Below are positions 1 to 8,605 of a stretch of DNA of 64,000 bases, one piece after another. The stretch's first letter is position 1. The number at the start of each line of letters is the position of its first letter. Location of the stretch: positions 1,612,001-1,676,000 of the forward strand of contig NZ_CP041360.1 in the NCBI RefSeq assembly GCF_006965485.1, read 5' to 3'. Under the pieces are notes generated by a model. It made no database searches and was not told where the DNA came from. It saw only the letters and a program-made list of their open reading frames with translations. The stretch is from Spirosoma sp. KCTC 42546 (GTDB lineage: Bacteria; Bacteroidota; Bacteroidia; Cytophagales; Spirosomataceae). The translations under genes and the position numbers were made by a program.

Positions 1-204
1 AAAGGCGATATGCCTGCCGATGAATTCCAGAGGCTGCGCCAACTGGTTGAGCGGGTGCATAAAGAAGGCAAAAAACTGAGACTATGGGCAAGTCCCGAAG
101 ACCCGGCTGTTTGGGCGAAACTGCGCGAAGCGGGTGTCGATTTTATTAGTACTGACCAACTCGTGCTGGCGAGGGATTTTCTGTTGAAAGCAACCGCTAA
201 ATAA
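1..204 (+). CDS. C-terminal end of a PI-PLC / glycerophosphodiester phosphodiesterase-like protein (partial)
   Basis: The reading frame is open from the first base, so the gene starts upstream of the window and only about 67 residues are visible. The tail has the pattern LRLWASPEDPAVW followed by AGVDFISTDQL. This is the usual last strand and helix of TIM-barrel phosphodiesterases of the PI-PLC/GDPD type, where a hydrophobic strand carries a late Asp near the barrel mouth. The family hydrolyses phosphodiester head groups, usually in the envelope. The active-site residues lie outside the window, so the substrate cannot be judged. An ATG at base 10 is internal and is unlikely to be the real start. 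Confidence 0.6.
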   Translation, partial: KGDMPADEFQRLRQLVERVHKEGKKLRLWASPEDPAVWAKLREAGVDFISTDQLVLARDFLLKATAK

Positions 205-285
205 GCGGCATGGCTATTGCGTGCCTGTAAGTTGGCAGTAGTGTGTATATTGATGGGTTAATCATCTGGAAAAGAGGATTTTGCC

Positions 286-1131
286 ATGGTTTACCAAATC
301 ATACAACCGCATCCAGCCTTAAAGCCGTTTGTGAAAGAGTATATGCTCATTCACTTCAATTTTAGTGGGCTATCGGGCGAGCGACCTTCCAAACTTCTGG
401 AAGCCCGCGCGGAGCAAAGCATCATTCTGTATCCAAGCGGAGTGTTCACCAAGGTAAATTCAGTTTTAAACAAGCAATTAGTTATTCCGCCTACCATTGT
501 TCAGGGTCAATTGTTGACCAACTGGTATCACCATTATCCGGAAGATTTTAAACTGGTCAAGATTATTTTTCAACCGGGTGGACTATTTCATCTGCTAGGG
601 CATGCCCCCACGACTTACTTTACTGATTCCGTAACGGATGCCGAAAGCGTACTCGGCAAGGAAATCAGCGAGATTATTCAACAGCTAATGAATACGGAGC
701 AATACGCGCCCATGATTCAATTGGTCGATACGTATTTGCTCGCCAAGTTTCGTAAACTGAAGCTACGGCTAGAGCCTATTGATCGTGTAAATGTGCTGCT
801 TCAAGCTGGGAGCCCAACGTTCACATTAGACTATCTGGCCAACCAATCCTGCCTGAGTTATCGCCAGTTTGAGCGGAAATTCAAGGAGCGGAATGGGGTC
901 AGCCCTAAGCTATTTGTTCGAATAGCCCGCTTTAATAGAGCGTATACCATAAAAGAAGTCCATCCAGAAAAAGACTGGCTCGATATCGCTATTACCTGTG
1001 GTTATTCAGATTACCAGCATATGGTCAAAGACTTCAAGCAGTTTGCTGGAGTTACTCCCGTTGCTATGGTACACGTAGAGGCAACCTCTCCCGAAAAAAT
1101 GCTGGGCTTACATAAAGATGTCGTTTTTTGA
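286..1131 (+). CDS. AraC-family transcriptional regulator
   Basis: The protein has 281 residues. The N-terminal half (about 1-130) resembles the DUF6597-type sensor domain found in Bacteroidota AraC proteins (start MVYQIIQPHPALKPFV). The C-terminal part (about 165-265) is an AraC double helix-turn-helix: the first helix pair lies around LDYLANQSCLSYRQFERKF and the second around IAITCGYSDYQHMVKDFK, ending in the typical FAGVTP. ATG 286 is chosen because a purine-rich AAGAGG lies 10 bases upstream. A cupin gene follows 60 bp downstream on the same strand and is a plausible co-transcribed partner or target. The ligand is unknown. Confidence 0.88.
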   Translation: MVYQIIQPHPALKPFVKEYMLIHFNFSGLSGERPSKLLEARAEQSIILYPSGVFTKVNSVLNKQLVIPPTIVQGQLLTNWYHHYPEDFKLVKIIFQPGGLFHLLGHAPTTYFTDSVTDAESVLGKEISEIIQQLMNTEQYAPMIQLVDTYLLAKFRKLKLRLEPIDRVNVLLQAGSPTFTLDYLANQSCLSYRQFERKFKERNGVSPKLFVRIARFNRAYTIKEVHPEKDWLDIAITCGYSDYQHMVKDFKQFAGVTPVAMVHVEATSPEKMLGLHKDVVF

Positions 1132-1191
1132 CCATTGAGGCCCAATGCCCTGTGGTAGTTTTGGTGCTGTAACGCTAACCAACAGCAGTAG

Positions 1192-1755
1192 ATGGAAAAT
1201 CAATCACGTCGTTCAGCACTCAAGGCCATGTCAGCAGTCGCAATCGGTACAACGCTTCCGCACGACCAGGAAGATAATTCAGGAGGTGGAACACAGGAAA
1301 AACCCTTCGTTATTCGGGAGGCAGCAGGTCGTTTCGATGAGCTTTACCACATTATGGGTTTTGTGTTATCGCTGAAAGTGTCGGGAAAGGACACCAACGA
1401 ACAATTATCCATGTATTTCGGGACCTACAAAAAAAACGACGGCCCACCGCTGCACGTCCACTACAAACAGGATGAACAATTCTACATTGTTGAGGGCGAA
1501 ATTCTGTTTCAGGTAGGGGCGGAGCGATACACGCTTAAATCGGGCGATACCATCTATCTGCCCAGGAATGTCCCACATACCTTTCTTGTACTAAGCGAAA
1601 CTGCCAGGCTATTTTTTCAAATAAATCCGAGCGGAAAAACCGAAGCCTTTTTCAAAAAACTATCGGAACTTGGCCCAACGGCTTCGATGGATGAGGTTCA
1701 GAAACTTCACCTCGCGCATGATCTGAGTATCGTAGGACCAACGTTGAAAGTGTAA
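1192..1755 (+). CDS. Cupin-domain protein with an N-terminal RR-containing leader
   Basis: The protein has 187 residues. A single conserved beta-barrel cupin fills about residues 75-150. Motif 1 is PPLHVHYKQDEQFYIVEG (two His and a Glu for metal binding). Motif 2 is GDTIYLPRNVPHTF (the fourth ligand His). The N-terminus, ENQSRRSALKAMSAVAIG, looks like a short Tat or degenerate export leader, so a periplasmic location is possible but not certain. Metal-dependent cupins of this size act as dioxygenases, isomerases or sensors, and the reaction cannot be told from sequence. It is clearly paralogous to the cupin at 17075-17650 (same PRNVPH motif and the same C-terminal helix). It lies just downstream of the AraC gene. 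Confidence 0.82.
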   Translation: MENQSRRSALKAMSAVAIGTTLPHDQEDNSGGGTQEKPFVIREAAGRFDELYHIMGFVLSLKVSGKDTNEQLSMYFGTYKKNDGPPLHVHYKQDEQFYIVEGEILFQVGAERYTLKSGDTIYLPRNVPHTFLVLSETARLFFQINPSGKTEAFFKKLSELGPTASMDEVQKLHLAHDLSIVGPTLKV

Positions 1756-1786
1756 TGTCATTGAAATGGGAATAGAGTCTTTTGGC

Positions 1787-1832
1787 AAAAGCCTTTGGTA
1801 AGTGATGTCAAATCATTTACTAAAGGCTTTTT
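1787..1832. terminator. Long hairpin terminator after the cupin gene
   Basis: AAAAGCCTTTGGTAAGTGAT pairs with a near-complementary arm that ends in AAAGGCTTTTT, around a short loop. The T-run on the + strand and the A-run on the other side suit a terminator working in both directions. It starts about 30 bases after the cupin stop codon. Confidence 0.7.
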
Positions 1833-1898
1833 CTGTAGGCAATTGGCAAATTAATCCCGGATGCGTCTTAATTTGGGAACAGATACAACCTCTTCTAC

Positions 1899-3011
1899 AT
1901 GAAAGCCAACTCAGTTACCAGTTTATTCATTCTCACGCTGCTATTGAATTCCTTTGCCCAGGCCCAGACCAATTCGCCCGCTTTAGTAGATAAAGAGTTA
2001 ACGACTCTCTTTGCCAGCATACCCGACTTTAGCGGTGTCGTGCTCATTGCCGACAAGGGCAAACCGGTTTATGAAAAAGCATTCGGGTATAAAAATTTTG
2101 AGACCAAAGCGCCCATAACCACGTCGTCTATTTTCGAACTGGCGTCGGTGTCGAAACAGTTTACGGCCATGACCATCCTGATGCTGAAGCAGGAAGGTAA
2201 ACTGGCTTACGATGATCTGATTGAAAAATACATTCCGGGCTTGCCCTATCCAGGAATTACCATCCGCCACTTGCTCAACCACACATCGGGTTTGCCCGAT
2301 TATCAGGATGTAATGGATAAGCATTGGGACAAGAGCAAGGTGGCAAACAACGCCGATAACATTGCCTATTTGATTCAATATCACCCGGCTAAACTAGCCG
2401 AACCAGGAGCCAAATACCAGTATAGCAATACGGGCTATATGCTGCTGGCCAGTATTACTGAAAAAGCCAGTGGTCAGGACTTTATCGAGTTTTGCCGGGC
2501 TCGTATTTTCAAACCGGTTGGCATGACGCATACCGATATCCGCACCCGCGAGGCAAAGATCAAACTGCCCGACATGGCTTGGGGCTATATGTATGTACCT
2601 GACAAAAAGCGTTACGTGCGGGCCGATTCCTTTCCTGAATTCAATTATGCGATCTGGCTGGGCAACCGCAAAGGCCCCGGCCGAATCAGCTCCACCGCTG
2701 GCGATCTACTGAAATGGGATCGGGCGCTATACACGAATAAACTGGTGAGTCAGCAAACTTTACAGGAGGCCTTTACACCTGCCGAATTGAACGATGGCTC
2801 CTTAACGCATTATGGATTTGGGTGGGAGATAAAGCAGAACGATAAACTCGGCAAAGTAGTGTGGCACGACGGCGATAATCCCGGTTATAAAACCCAAATC
2901 ATGCGCTATATCGATGTCGATAAAACCATTATTGTGCTTTGTAACAATGCCCACGAAAAGTTGCCAACTATTCTAAAGACACTAGAGGGATTGGTAGAGA
3001 ATAGTAAATGA
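1899..3011 (+). CDS. Serine beta-lactamase-like hydrolase (class C / penicillin-binding protein fold), secreted
   Basis: The protein has 370 residues with an N-terminal signal peptide (hydrophobic run then SFAQA, cleavage near residue 22). The catalytic SxxK motif is S83-V-S-K86 and the second motif is Y175-S-N177, both correctly spaced for the beta-lactamase/DD-peptidase/esterase superfamily. The C-terminal VVWHDGDNPGYKTQ holds the H-x-G element that replaces KTG in this group. Such proteins in Bacteroidota are mostly D-aminopeptidases, DD-carboxypeptidases or esterases acting in the periplasm. Antibiotic resistance cannot be inferred. ATG 1899 directly precedes the signal peptide. A perfect palindrome follows the stop. 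Confidence 0.88.
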   Translation: MKANSVTSLFILTLLLNSFAQAQTNSPALVDKELTTLFASIPDFSGVVLIADKGKPVYEKAFGYKNFETKAPITTSSIFELASVSKQFTAMTILMLKQEGKLAYDDLIEKYIPGLPYPGITIRHLLNHTSGLPDYQDVMDKHWDKSKVANNADNIAYLIQYHPAKLAEPGAKYQYSNTGYMLLASITEKASGQDFIEFCRARIFKPVGMTHTDIRTREAKIKLPDMAWGYMYVPDKKRYVRADSFPEFNYAIWLGNRKGPGRISSTAGDLLKWDRALYTNKLVSQQTLQEAFTPAELNDGSLTHYGFGWEIKQNDKLGKVVWHDGDNPGYKTQIMRYIDVDKTIIVLCNNAHEKLPTILKTLEGLVENSK

Positions 3012-3012
3012 T

Positions 3013-3072
3013 TTATTGACCACAGAGACACGGAGAACACAGAATTATTCTCCGTGTCTCTGTGGTCAATAA
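3013..3072. repeat. CACAGAG-family palindrome, copy 1 (perfect 24-bp arms)
   Basis: Bases 3013-3036 and 3049-3072 are perfect reverse complements (core ACCACAGAGACACGGAGA), separated by 12 bases. It lies between two convergent genes, where it can act as a bidirectional terminator. It is related to the elements at 10163, 37009 and 53169. Confidence 0.9.
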
Positions 3073-3074
3073 GC

Positions 3075-3758
3075 TTATCTGACTGATTGTAAAATATAAA
3101 AGTAAATCTCCTTCCGGGTTTCAAACCCCATTGCTTTATACACGTTGACCGCCCGAACATTATCGGACCGTACGTGAAGATAGGGCGTGCCAGCTGCGGC
3201 CTGAATCCGACAAAGTTGACGGATAATCAGATGCCGGGCGTAACCCCTGCTCAAATAATCCGGGTGGGTACAAACGGCACTGATCTCTGCAAATTCATAC
3301 GCATGTAACCGCTGGCCAGCCATCGCAATGAGTTCTTCGCCCTCAAAAATTCCTTCGTAATGGCCAAAGTCAATGGTCTTGCTGGCAAAGGGGCCTGGGA
3401 CTGTCAATTCGGTTAAAGCCAGCATTTGAGGGACGTGCTGTTCGGTTAATGAAATGACCGTCGGGCCGGTTGGTGATTGTTCGGCTGGTTTGGTATACAC
3501 CATCTGGAAACCATCCAGCCGGTGTAGCACCTTCCAGGGATCAGCTATCGACAATAGCCTATCGCTGATTAGAACAATCGGCGTAGCAAAGGGTATTGTC
3601 TGATGCAACAATTCCAAATGAGCCTGTGTAGGTTCGGCTACTGCAGCAAACGGGGATACGTCGGGTGTAAAATATTTAGCTGTTTCCGTCCCATTCGCCA
3701 GGGCTTTGTTGCCAGATAGCAGGGCATACCAGGCGGGGTTATCCAGAATATGTTTCAT
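3075..3758 (-). CDS. GNAT-family N-acetyltransferase
   Basis: The protein has 227 residues from ATG 3758. A TTG one codon upstream is also possible but less likely. The C-terminal half (about 110-222) is a GNAT/FR47-like fold: a beta-strand with IFEGEELIAMAG, then EISAVCTHPDYLSRGYARHLI. That segment supplies the acetyl-CoA pyrophosphate-binding loop (R/Q-x-x-G-x-A pattern at SRGYAR) and precedes ending strand motif NVYKAMGFETRKEI. The N-terminal half is a family-specific extension seen in relatives of this kind. The family moves an acetyl group from acetyl-CoA to an amine; the acceptor is unknown. It is convergent with the beta-lactamase-like gene across a perfect palindrome. Confidence 0.85.
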   Translation of the reverse strand: MKHILDNPAWYALLSGNKALANGTETAKYFTPDVSPFAAVAEPTQAHLELLHQTIPFATPIVLISDRLLSIADPWKVLHRLDGFQMVYTKPAEQSPTGPTVISLTEQHVPQMLALTELTVPGPFASKTIDFGHYEGIFEGEELIAMAGQRLHAYEFAEISAVCTHPDYLSRGYARHLIIRQLCRIQAAAGTPYLHVRSDNVRAVNVYKAMGFETRKEIYFYILQSVR

Positions 3759-4118
3759 CAAGTTGACGGGATCACAGATTGTGGTTATACGTACTAATTT
3801 AGTTAGGCAGAGTTAAGTCCGACTACGAAGCCGCTACGCGAGCGGACGGTTGAATGTAGATAAAAATTAGGGGCGAAGTTGTTCTCTGCTCTACGTTTAG
3901 GTAAGTTTCATTAAATGAACCTGCCAGTTCTAGGGTCATTTCTACCGCTTTTAAAGCTAGGCCCGCCTTCTGTATAGTCTTCCTGATAGCCCCTTTCCGA
4001 CTGTATTAGTTTTGATTCGTCAACAGGGAAATAGACACAGAACGTTTTCTTTCCTCACCGGCTCAGGCGACTGAATCATCGTAAAACAGAATCTAACTTT
4101 TCTATTTTTAATCACACA
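3759..4118. other. Gene-free stretch upstream of the Thr-rich lipoprotein gene
   Basis: About 360 bases contain no convincing coding frame. At 3817-3847 there is a small palindrome with GTCCG/CGGAC at its ends and CCGCT-N5-AGCGG inside. The remainder looks like 5' regulatory DNA for the divergent genes, but I could not fix a promoter with confidence. Confidence 0.5.
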
Positions 4119-4697
4119 ATGATCACTCATTCAACCATGAAAACAGTACGTGTAGTAGCAATCCTGGCCATCTCTGGCCTGGTTGGTTTAAGTTCCTGCA
4201 GCAAAAAAAGCGATGATGTAGTACCGGTGCCAACCCAAACTACACCCACAACAACCACTACACCCACGACGACCACCGCAACAACAACGCCCGGCCAGTC
4301 AACCACGCAGACCACCTCTACATTGGGTTTCTATACAAAAATAGACGGTAAGGTGTTTCAGCCTGATTTAGTATATGCCCGAGTGGCAGCACCCGGTAAC
4401 GAAGGTTACTACGCTATTTATGGGCTCGACAGCAAAACGAGCGATGTGGTCATGATTGCCTTGCCTTATTCGGCCCTGATTGGTACCCATCCATTAAGCT
4501 ACGTTAATTTCGGCGCGCTTTCCCTTGGCGACGGTTCCGATTCCTTCTCCACACGTGTACAGCCTGGTGATGGCACCGTTACGATCACAAACATGACCAC
4601 CACAACCGTTGAAGGTACGTTTTCCTTCACGGCCTATAGCGACAAAGGGGTGAAGCGTACAATCACCGAAGGTAAGTTTAGTGTACCCTTCAAATAG
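4119..4697 (+). CDS. Small Thr-rich lipoprotein of unknown function
   Basis: The protein has 192 residues. A type II signal peptide ends in the lipobox GLSSC, so it should be lipid-anchored. It is followed by charged residues (SKKSDD), then a low-complexity linker of Thr, Pro and Ala (about residues 38-65) that is probably a flexible tether and possibly O-glycosylated. The remaining 125 residues are beta-rich with no catalytic pattern I recognise; the segment TVTITNMTTTTVEGTFSFTA is typical of small beta-sandwich lipoproteins. ATG 4137 (MKTVRVV) gives a more standard signal peptide than ATG 4119 and may be the true start. A strong terminator follows. Confidence 0.75.
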   Translation: MITHSTMKTVRVVAILAISGLVGLSSCSKKSDDVVPVPTQTTPTTTTTPTTTTATTTPGQSTTQTTSTLGFYTKIDGKVFQPDLVYARVAAPGNEGYYAIYGLDSKTSDVVMIALPYSALIGTHPLSYVNFGALSLGDGSDSFSTRVQPGDGTVTITNMTTTTVEGTFSFTAYSDKGVKRTITEGKFSVPFK

Positions 4698-4720
4698 CCT
4701 CAAAATTGAGTACATATGAC

Positions 4721-4753
4721 AACCGCCAGCTTTGTAAAGAGCTGGCGGTTTTT
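4721..4753 (+). terminator. Rho-independent terminator after the Thr-rich lipoprotein
   Basis: AACCGCCAGCT pairs with AGCTGGCGGTT around a short loop and is followed directly by TTT. It starts 24 bases after the stop codon. Confidence 0.88.
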
Positions 4754-4836
4754 GTGTGATCACAGTACTATAAAGTTTTAATGACGCCCTAAAATGTTGT
4801 ACATTAAGGACCTATTCGTAGTTGACACAACAAAGA

Positions 4837-5187
4837 ATGATTAACCTGGACCTGATTAGACAAGTAGCCCTGTCTCTGCCCGAAACAACCGAACAGCCCC
4901 ATTTCGAAAAACCTTCGTTTAAAGTAGGTAAAAAGATATTTGCTACCTACAATGGACCGCATAATCGGGTCTGTGTGAAGTTGTCTGAAATAGACCAGGA
5001 CGTTTTTTCGACGTTTGATAGCTCGATTATTTATCCCGTTCCGAATAAGTGGGGAAAGCAGGGTTGGACACTCATCAACCTCGCTAATGTTCCTGAAGAG
5101 ACACTGGTCGATGCCCTCACAATGGCCTACTGCGAAGTGGCCCCTAAAAAGCTAGCCATGATAGTCAAACAAAGTCGATATGAGTAA
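4837..5187 (+). CDS. MmcQ/YjbR-family DNA-binding-like protein
   Basis: The protein has 116 residues from ATG 4837. A TTG at 4822 extends the frame but is unlikely to be used. The sequence has the YjbR pattern: LPETTEQPHFEKPSFKVGKK near the start (about 12-30), then IFATYN, a middle part with KLSEID, and the ending KWGKQGWTLINLANVPEETL with a C-terminal helix. The family has a double-wing fold related to CyaY and is assumed, not proven, to bind DNA. It stands alone between a terminator and the first susC gene. Confidence 0.85.
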   Translation: MINLDLIRQVALSLPETTEQPHFEKPSFKVGKKIFATYNGPHNRVCVKLSEIDQDVFSTFDSSIIYPVPNKWGKQGWTLINLANVPEETLVDALTMAYCEVAPKKLAMIVKQSRYE

Positions 5188-5404
5188 AAAAGGATAAGAG
5201 TAAATATACTTAGTATAACGAAGTGTCTGTATAAGTATATATGGGCACTTTGCTGCTTTTGTAACCTCCGTAAATTTAAATTTTAAGTTTTTTTAAGAAC
5301 TATGTGTGTTATTATTAGAATTCTCATTAAAATTTCGGATTGACATGCTAAAACAGAATTATATTCTCTAAGATTACTCTTTCATTCTAACCTATTCTAA
5401 GACT

Positions 5405-8400
5405 ATGTTAAAAAACGTACTTTATTGCGTTTTGTTGGTATTTGCCGTAACTGGGCCTCTTTGGGCGCAGGACAGGCAGATAACCGGCATTGTGCGTGAT
5501 GAGCAGGATAAGTCTATCGCTGGTGTAAACGTGGTTATCAAAGGAACCTCGCGAGGAACAACAACGGATGCTGAAGGTGGATTTAAACTAACCGTACCCA
5601 GCGGAAGTGCTGTATTGACAATTTCATCGGTAGGCTATGTAGCAAAAGATGTTGCTATATCTGCTGGACAAGCTCAGATCACGGTATCACTAGTATCCGA
5701 TGACCGGCTGCTGGGCGAGGTGGTGGTAACGGCCTTAGGGATCAAACGGGAAGCTAAAGCGCTGAGTTATGCTACGCAAAGCATTAAGCCCGCTCAGATC
5801 AATGAGGTTCGGGATGGTAACGTACTGAATACACTGCAAGGCAAGATTGCGGGTGCGTATATCACCCAGGGTTCGGGTGGACCCGGTACGGGATCACGGA
5901 TTGTGTTGCGGGGTAACCGCTCTATTCAGGGGACAAACAACGCGCTGATCGTTGTGGATGGTGTGCCTATCAATAACAGCACATTCGGACAGGCAACCAG
6001 CGATTTTGGTAGTGTAGCCAATTCGGACGGTGCATCGAACGTCAATCCCGATGATATTGAGAACGTTACGGTGTTACGTGGTGCGTCGGCGGCTGCGTTA
6101 TACGGTAGTCAGGCTGCCAATGGTGTAATCCTGATGACAACGAAACGCGGGAAAGCAGGACGCGTAGCGGTCGATATAAACTCGGGTGTTTCGATCGATA
6201 AGCCGTTTGCGTTGCCGATGGTACAGAACCAATATGGCCAGGGCGTTGGTGGCAAAATGGACCCAGCTGTTGGGGCTAGCTGGGGCGCGGCCATGACGGG
6301 CCAGTCGTATACAAACTACCTGGGCAAAACGGATACCTACTCGGCTCAACCCAACAACATCCGTGATTTCTTCCGCACGGCGGTAAGCTTCAATAATTCG
6401 ATCGGTATTACGGGTGGTTCAGAGAAGTCGCAGACGTATCTGTCCTACACCAATAATGCATTACAGGGAACGGTGCCGGGCAATGATCTAATGCGCCACA
6501 CGATCAACCTTCGCCTGTCGAATCAGATCAGCTCGAAGTTATCGACCGATGCCAAAATAACCTACATCAATCAGTCGGTGGTGAACAAGCCACGGACGGG
6601 TGAAGAAAACGCGCCGGTGATTGACCTGTATCAGATTCCGCGCAACGTTAGTCTGGCTACAGCTCAGAACTATGCCGCACCGAATGCCTTCAATATACAA
6701 ACACCAACGGCCTGGCCATCGACCCTATCGTCGATCTACCAGAATCCGTACTGGATGACCAACCAAACGGCTATCAACCAGTATCGTGACCGGGTGATTG
6801 GCTTCGTTTCGGCAAGGTATCAATTGACTAACTTCCTGAGCATTCAGGGACGCGCCAACCTGGATAAGTACTTCGACAAAAACGAAGAAAGCTACTCACA
6901 GGGTACAATTTTATGGGCCAATCAGGCAGGTGGTAAGTTCGCCCGGAACAACATTGTTAATACCCAAAGCTGGTATGATCTGTTGATTGAAGGGAAAAAC
7001 AGCCTTGGCAAAGACCTGACGCTTGATTATCAGGCCGGTGCCATCATTCAGGACATTCGTTACCAATCAACGAATGCAGTAGCAGACGGCCTGAACGTAC
7101 CGAACCGGTTCAACCTGAACTTTGGTACGAACCTGAGCGTAACGGATGATTTTATTCGTAAGCAGACACAGTCGTTGTTCGGGCAGGCATCGCTGGCCTG
7201 GCGGGATGCTATTTTCGTGAACGCCAGCTTGCGTAATGACTGGTCGTCGACATTGCCCAAGCCCTATTCGTTCCAGTATCCATCGGTAGGCGCATCGGTC
7301 GTTCTATCGGATCTGTTGAAACTGACTGGGCCGCTATCGTTCCTGAAAATCAACGGTTCATATGCGCAGGTGGGTAATTCAGCCGACGCCTATCTTTTAC
7401 AGACCAACTACTCGTATGCGCAGGGGGCCGGATCTGGCTTTATCAGCCGGGATGGTACACAGGCCATTGGCAATCTGAAGCCTGAGATTACGAAGAGTCT
7501 GGAAGTTGGGGTTGAAGCGCGCTTCTTTAGCAACCGTCTGGGTGCTACGGTTACGGCCTATAAAACGAACTCGATCAACCAGTTGCTAAAACTGGGCCTG
7601 GCCCCAGCATCTGGCTTTCAGGACCAATACATCAACGCGGGCGATATCCGTAACATGGGTCTCGAAGTGGTGATTAATGGAACCGCCATCAAAACGGATC
7701 AGTTTAGCTGGGATCTGACCCTGAACATGGGCCTGAACCGCAACAAAATCCTGAGCCTGTCGCCTGATATTAAAACGGCGTTTCTGTCGGGTGGCTATGG
7801 CCGGTCGGCATCACCGATTGTGGCAGAGGGCGGGTCGTACGGCGACATCGTATCCTATCGTTGGGCAAAAGATGCTGCTACCGGTCAATACCTGATTGGT
7901 TCACAGTCGAATAGCTCAACCGTTTCGGAAGCATCGGTTTCGTCGACAGGCTTGCCAGTTGCCACGAAAGAGCAGGAATTGATCGGAAACTTCAACCCAA
8001 AAATGCAATTGGGTTTTACAAACTCCTTTACCTACAAAGGCTTTTCGCTCCGCTTCCTGGTTGATGGCCGGTTTGGGGGCATTGCCGTTTCGGGTACCGA
8101 AATGAACCTGGCGTTTAGCGGTATTCCCGAAGTAACGGCTCAGAAGCGAGACGGTGGCTGGGTGCTGCCAGGCGTAACGGCTGGTGTTGCCGGTGCCGAT
8201 GGTGTAACCTTGGTTGGTGCAGGCAAAACCAATTCAACGGCTATTTCGGCCGAGCAATTCTGGCAAACCGTATCGGGCAAGCGGTATGGCTGGGGCGAGT
8301 TCTTTGCCTATGATGCCACCAACGTTCGCCTGCGCGAAATATCGATTGGGTACGGTATTCCAGTGCCTTCGAATTTCTTCATCAAGTCGGCCCGGTTGTC

Positions 8401-8587
8401 GTTTGTAGCCCGCAACTTGTTCTGGATTTACCGGGGTAGTTCTATTCTGGATATTCCGGGCATCGGCAAACGCAAAATGTGGTTCGATCCCGACATGAAC
8501 CTAACCAATGGTAATTTCCAGGGCGTTGAATACGGTACGCTACCATCGAATCGGAGCATCGGTTTGAATCTGAAACTTTCTTTTTAA
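5405..8587 (+). CDS. SusC/RagA-type TonB-linked outer membrane receptor (first pair)
   Basis: The protein has 1060 residues. A signal peptide ends at about residue 22 (GPLWAQ). A carboxypeptidase-D regulatory-like domain follows (about 25-105, with GTSRGTTTDAEGGFKL), then the TonB-box-like EVVVTALG, the plug domain (about 115-245, including the SusC signature LYGSQAANGVILMTTKRG) and a 22-strand-type barrel ending in the C-terminal aromatic LKLSF. Such receptors import oligomers across the outer membrane with a SusD partner using TonB energy. The partner susD gene begins 18 bp downstream. No glycan-degrading enzyme is nearby, so a non-carbohydrate substrate such as a peptide is possible. A long AT-rich leader (5188-5404) precedes it. 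Confidence 0.95.
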   Translation: MLKNVLYCVLLVFAVTGPLWAQDRQITGIVRDEQDKSIAGVNVVIKGTSRGTTTDAEGGFKLTVPSGSAVLTISSVGYVAKDVAISAGQAQITVSLVSDDRLLGEVVVTALGIKREAKALSYATQSIKPAQINEVRDGNVLNTLQGKIAGAYITQGSGGPGTGSRIVLRGNRSIQGTNNALIVVDGVPINNSTFGQATSDFGSVANSDGASNVNPDDIENVTVLRGASAAALYGSQAANGVILMTTKRGKAGRVAVDINSGVSIDKPFALPMVQNQYGQGVGGKMDPAVGASWGAAMTGQSYTNYLGKTDTYSAQPNNIRDFFRTAVSFNNSIGITGGSEKSQTYLSYTNNALQGTVPGNDLMRHTINLRLSNQISSKLSTDAKITYINQSVVNKPRTGEENAPVIDLYQIPRNVSLATAQNYAAPNAFNIQTPTAWPSTLSSIYQNPYWMTNQTAINQYRDRVIGFVSARYQLTNFLSIQGRANLDKYFDKNEESYSQGTILWANQAGGKFARNNIVNTQSWYDLLIEGKNSLGKDLTLDYQAGAIIQDIRYQSTNAVADGLNVPNRFNLNFGTNLSVTDDFIRKQTQSLFGQASLAWRDAIFVNASLRNDWSSTLPKPYSFQYPSVGASVVLSDLLKLTGPLSFLKINGSYAQVGNSADAYLLQTNYSYAQGAGSGFISRDGTQAIGNLKPEITKSLEVGVEARFFSNRLGATVTAYKTNSINQLLKLGLAPASGFQDQYINAGDIRNMGLEVVINGTAIKTDQFSWDLTLNMGLNRNKILSLSPDIKTAFLSGGYGRSASPIVAEGGSYGDIVSYRWAKDAATGQYLIGSQSNSSTVSEASVSSTGLPVATKEQELIGNFNPKMQLGFTNSFTYKGFSLRFLVDGRFGGIAVSGTEMNLAFSGIPEVTAQKRDGGWVLPGVTAGVAGADGVTLVGAGKTNSTAISAEQFWQTVSGKRYGWGEFFAYDATNVRLREISIGYGIPVPSNFFIKSARLSFVARNLFWIYRGSSILDIPGIGKRKMWFDPDMNLTNGNFQGVEYGTLPSNRSIGLNLKLSF

Positions 8588-8605
8588 TTCGAAACTATCG
8601 TCATT

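Noticed and set aside
1899..3011. Antibiotic-resistance beta-lactamase
   Set aside because: The SxxK and YxN motifs fit the wider serine hydrolase superfamily; nothing points to resistance rather than peptidase or esterase activity.
2906..3160. 84-codon minus-strand frame across the CACAGAG palindrome
   Set aside because: The frame reads through the repeat and into two real genes; no independent protein features.
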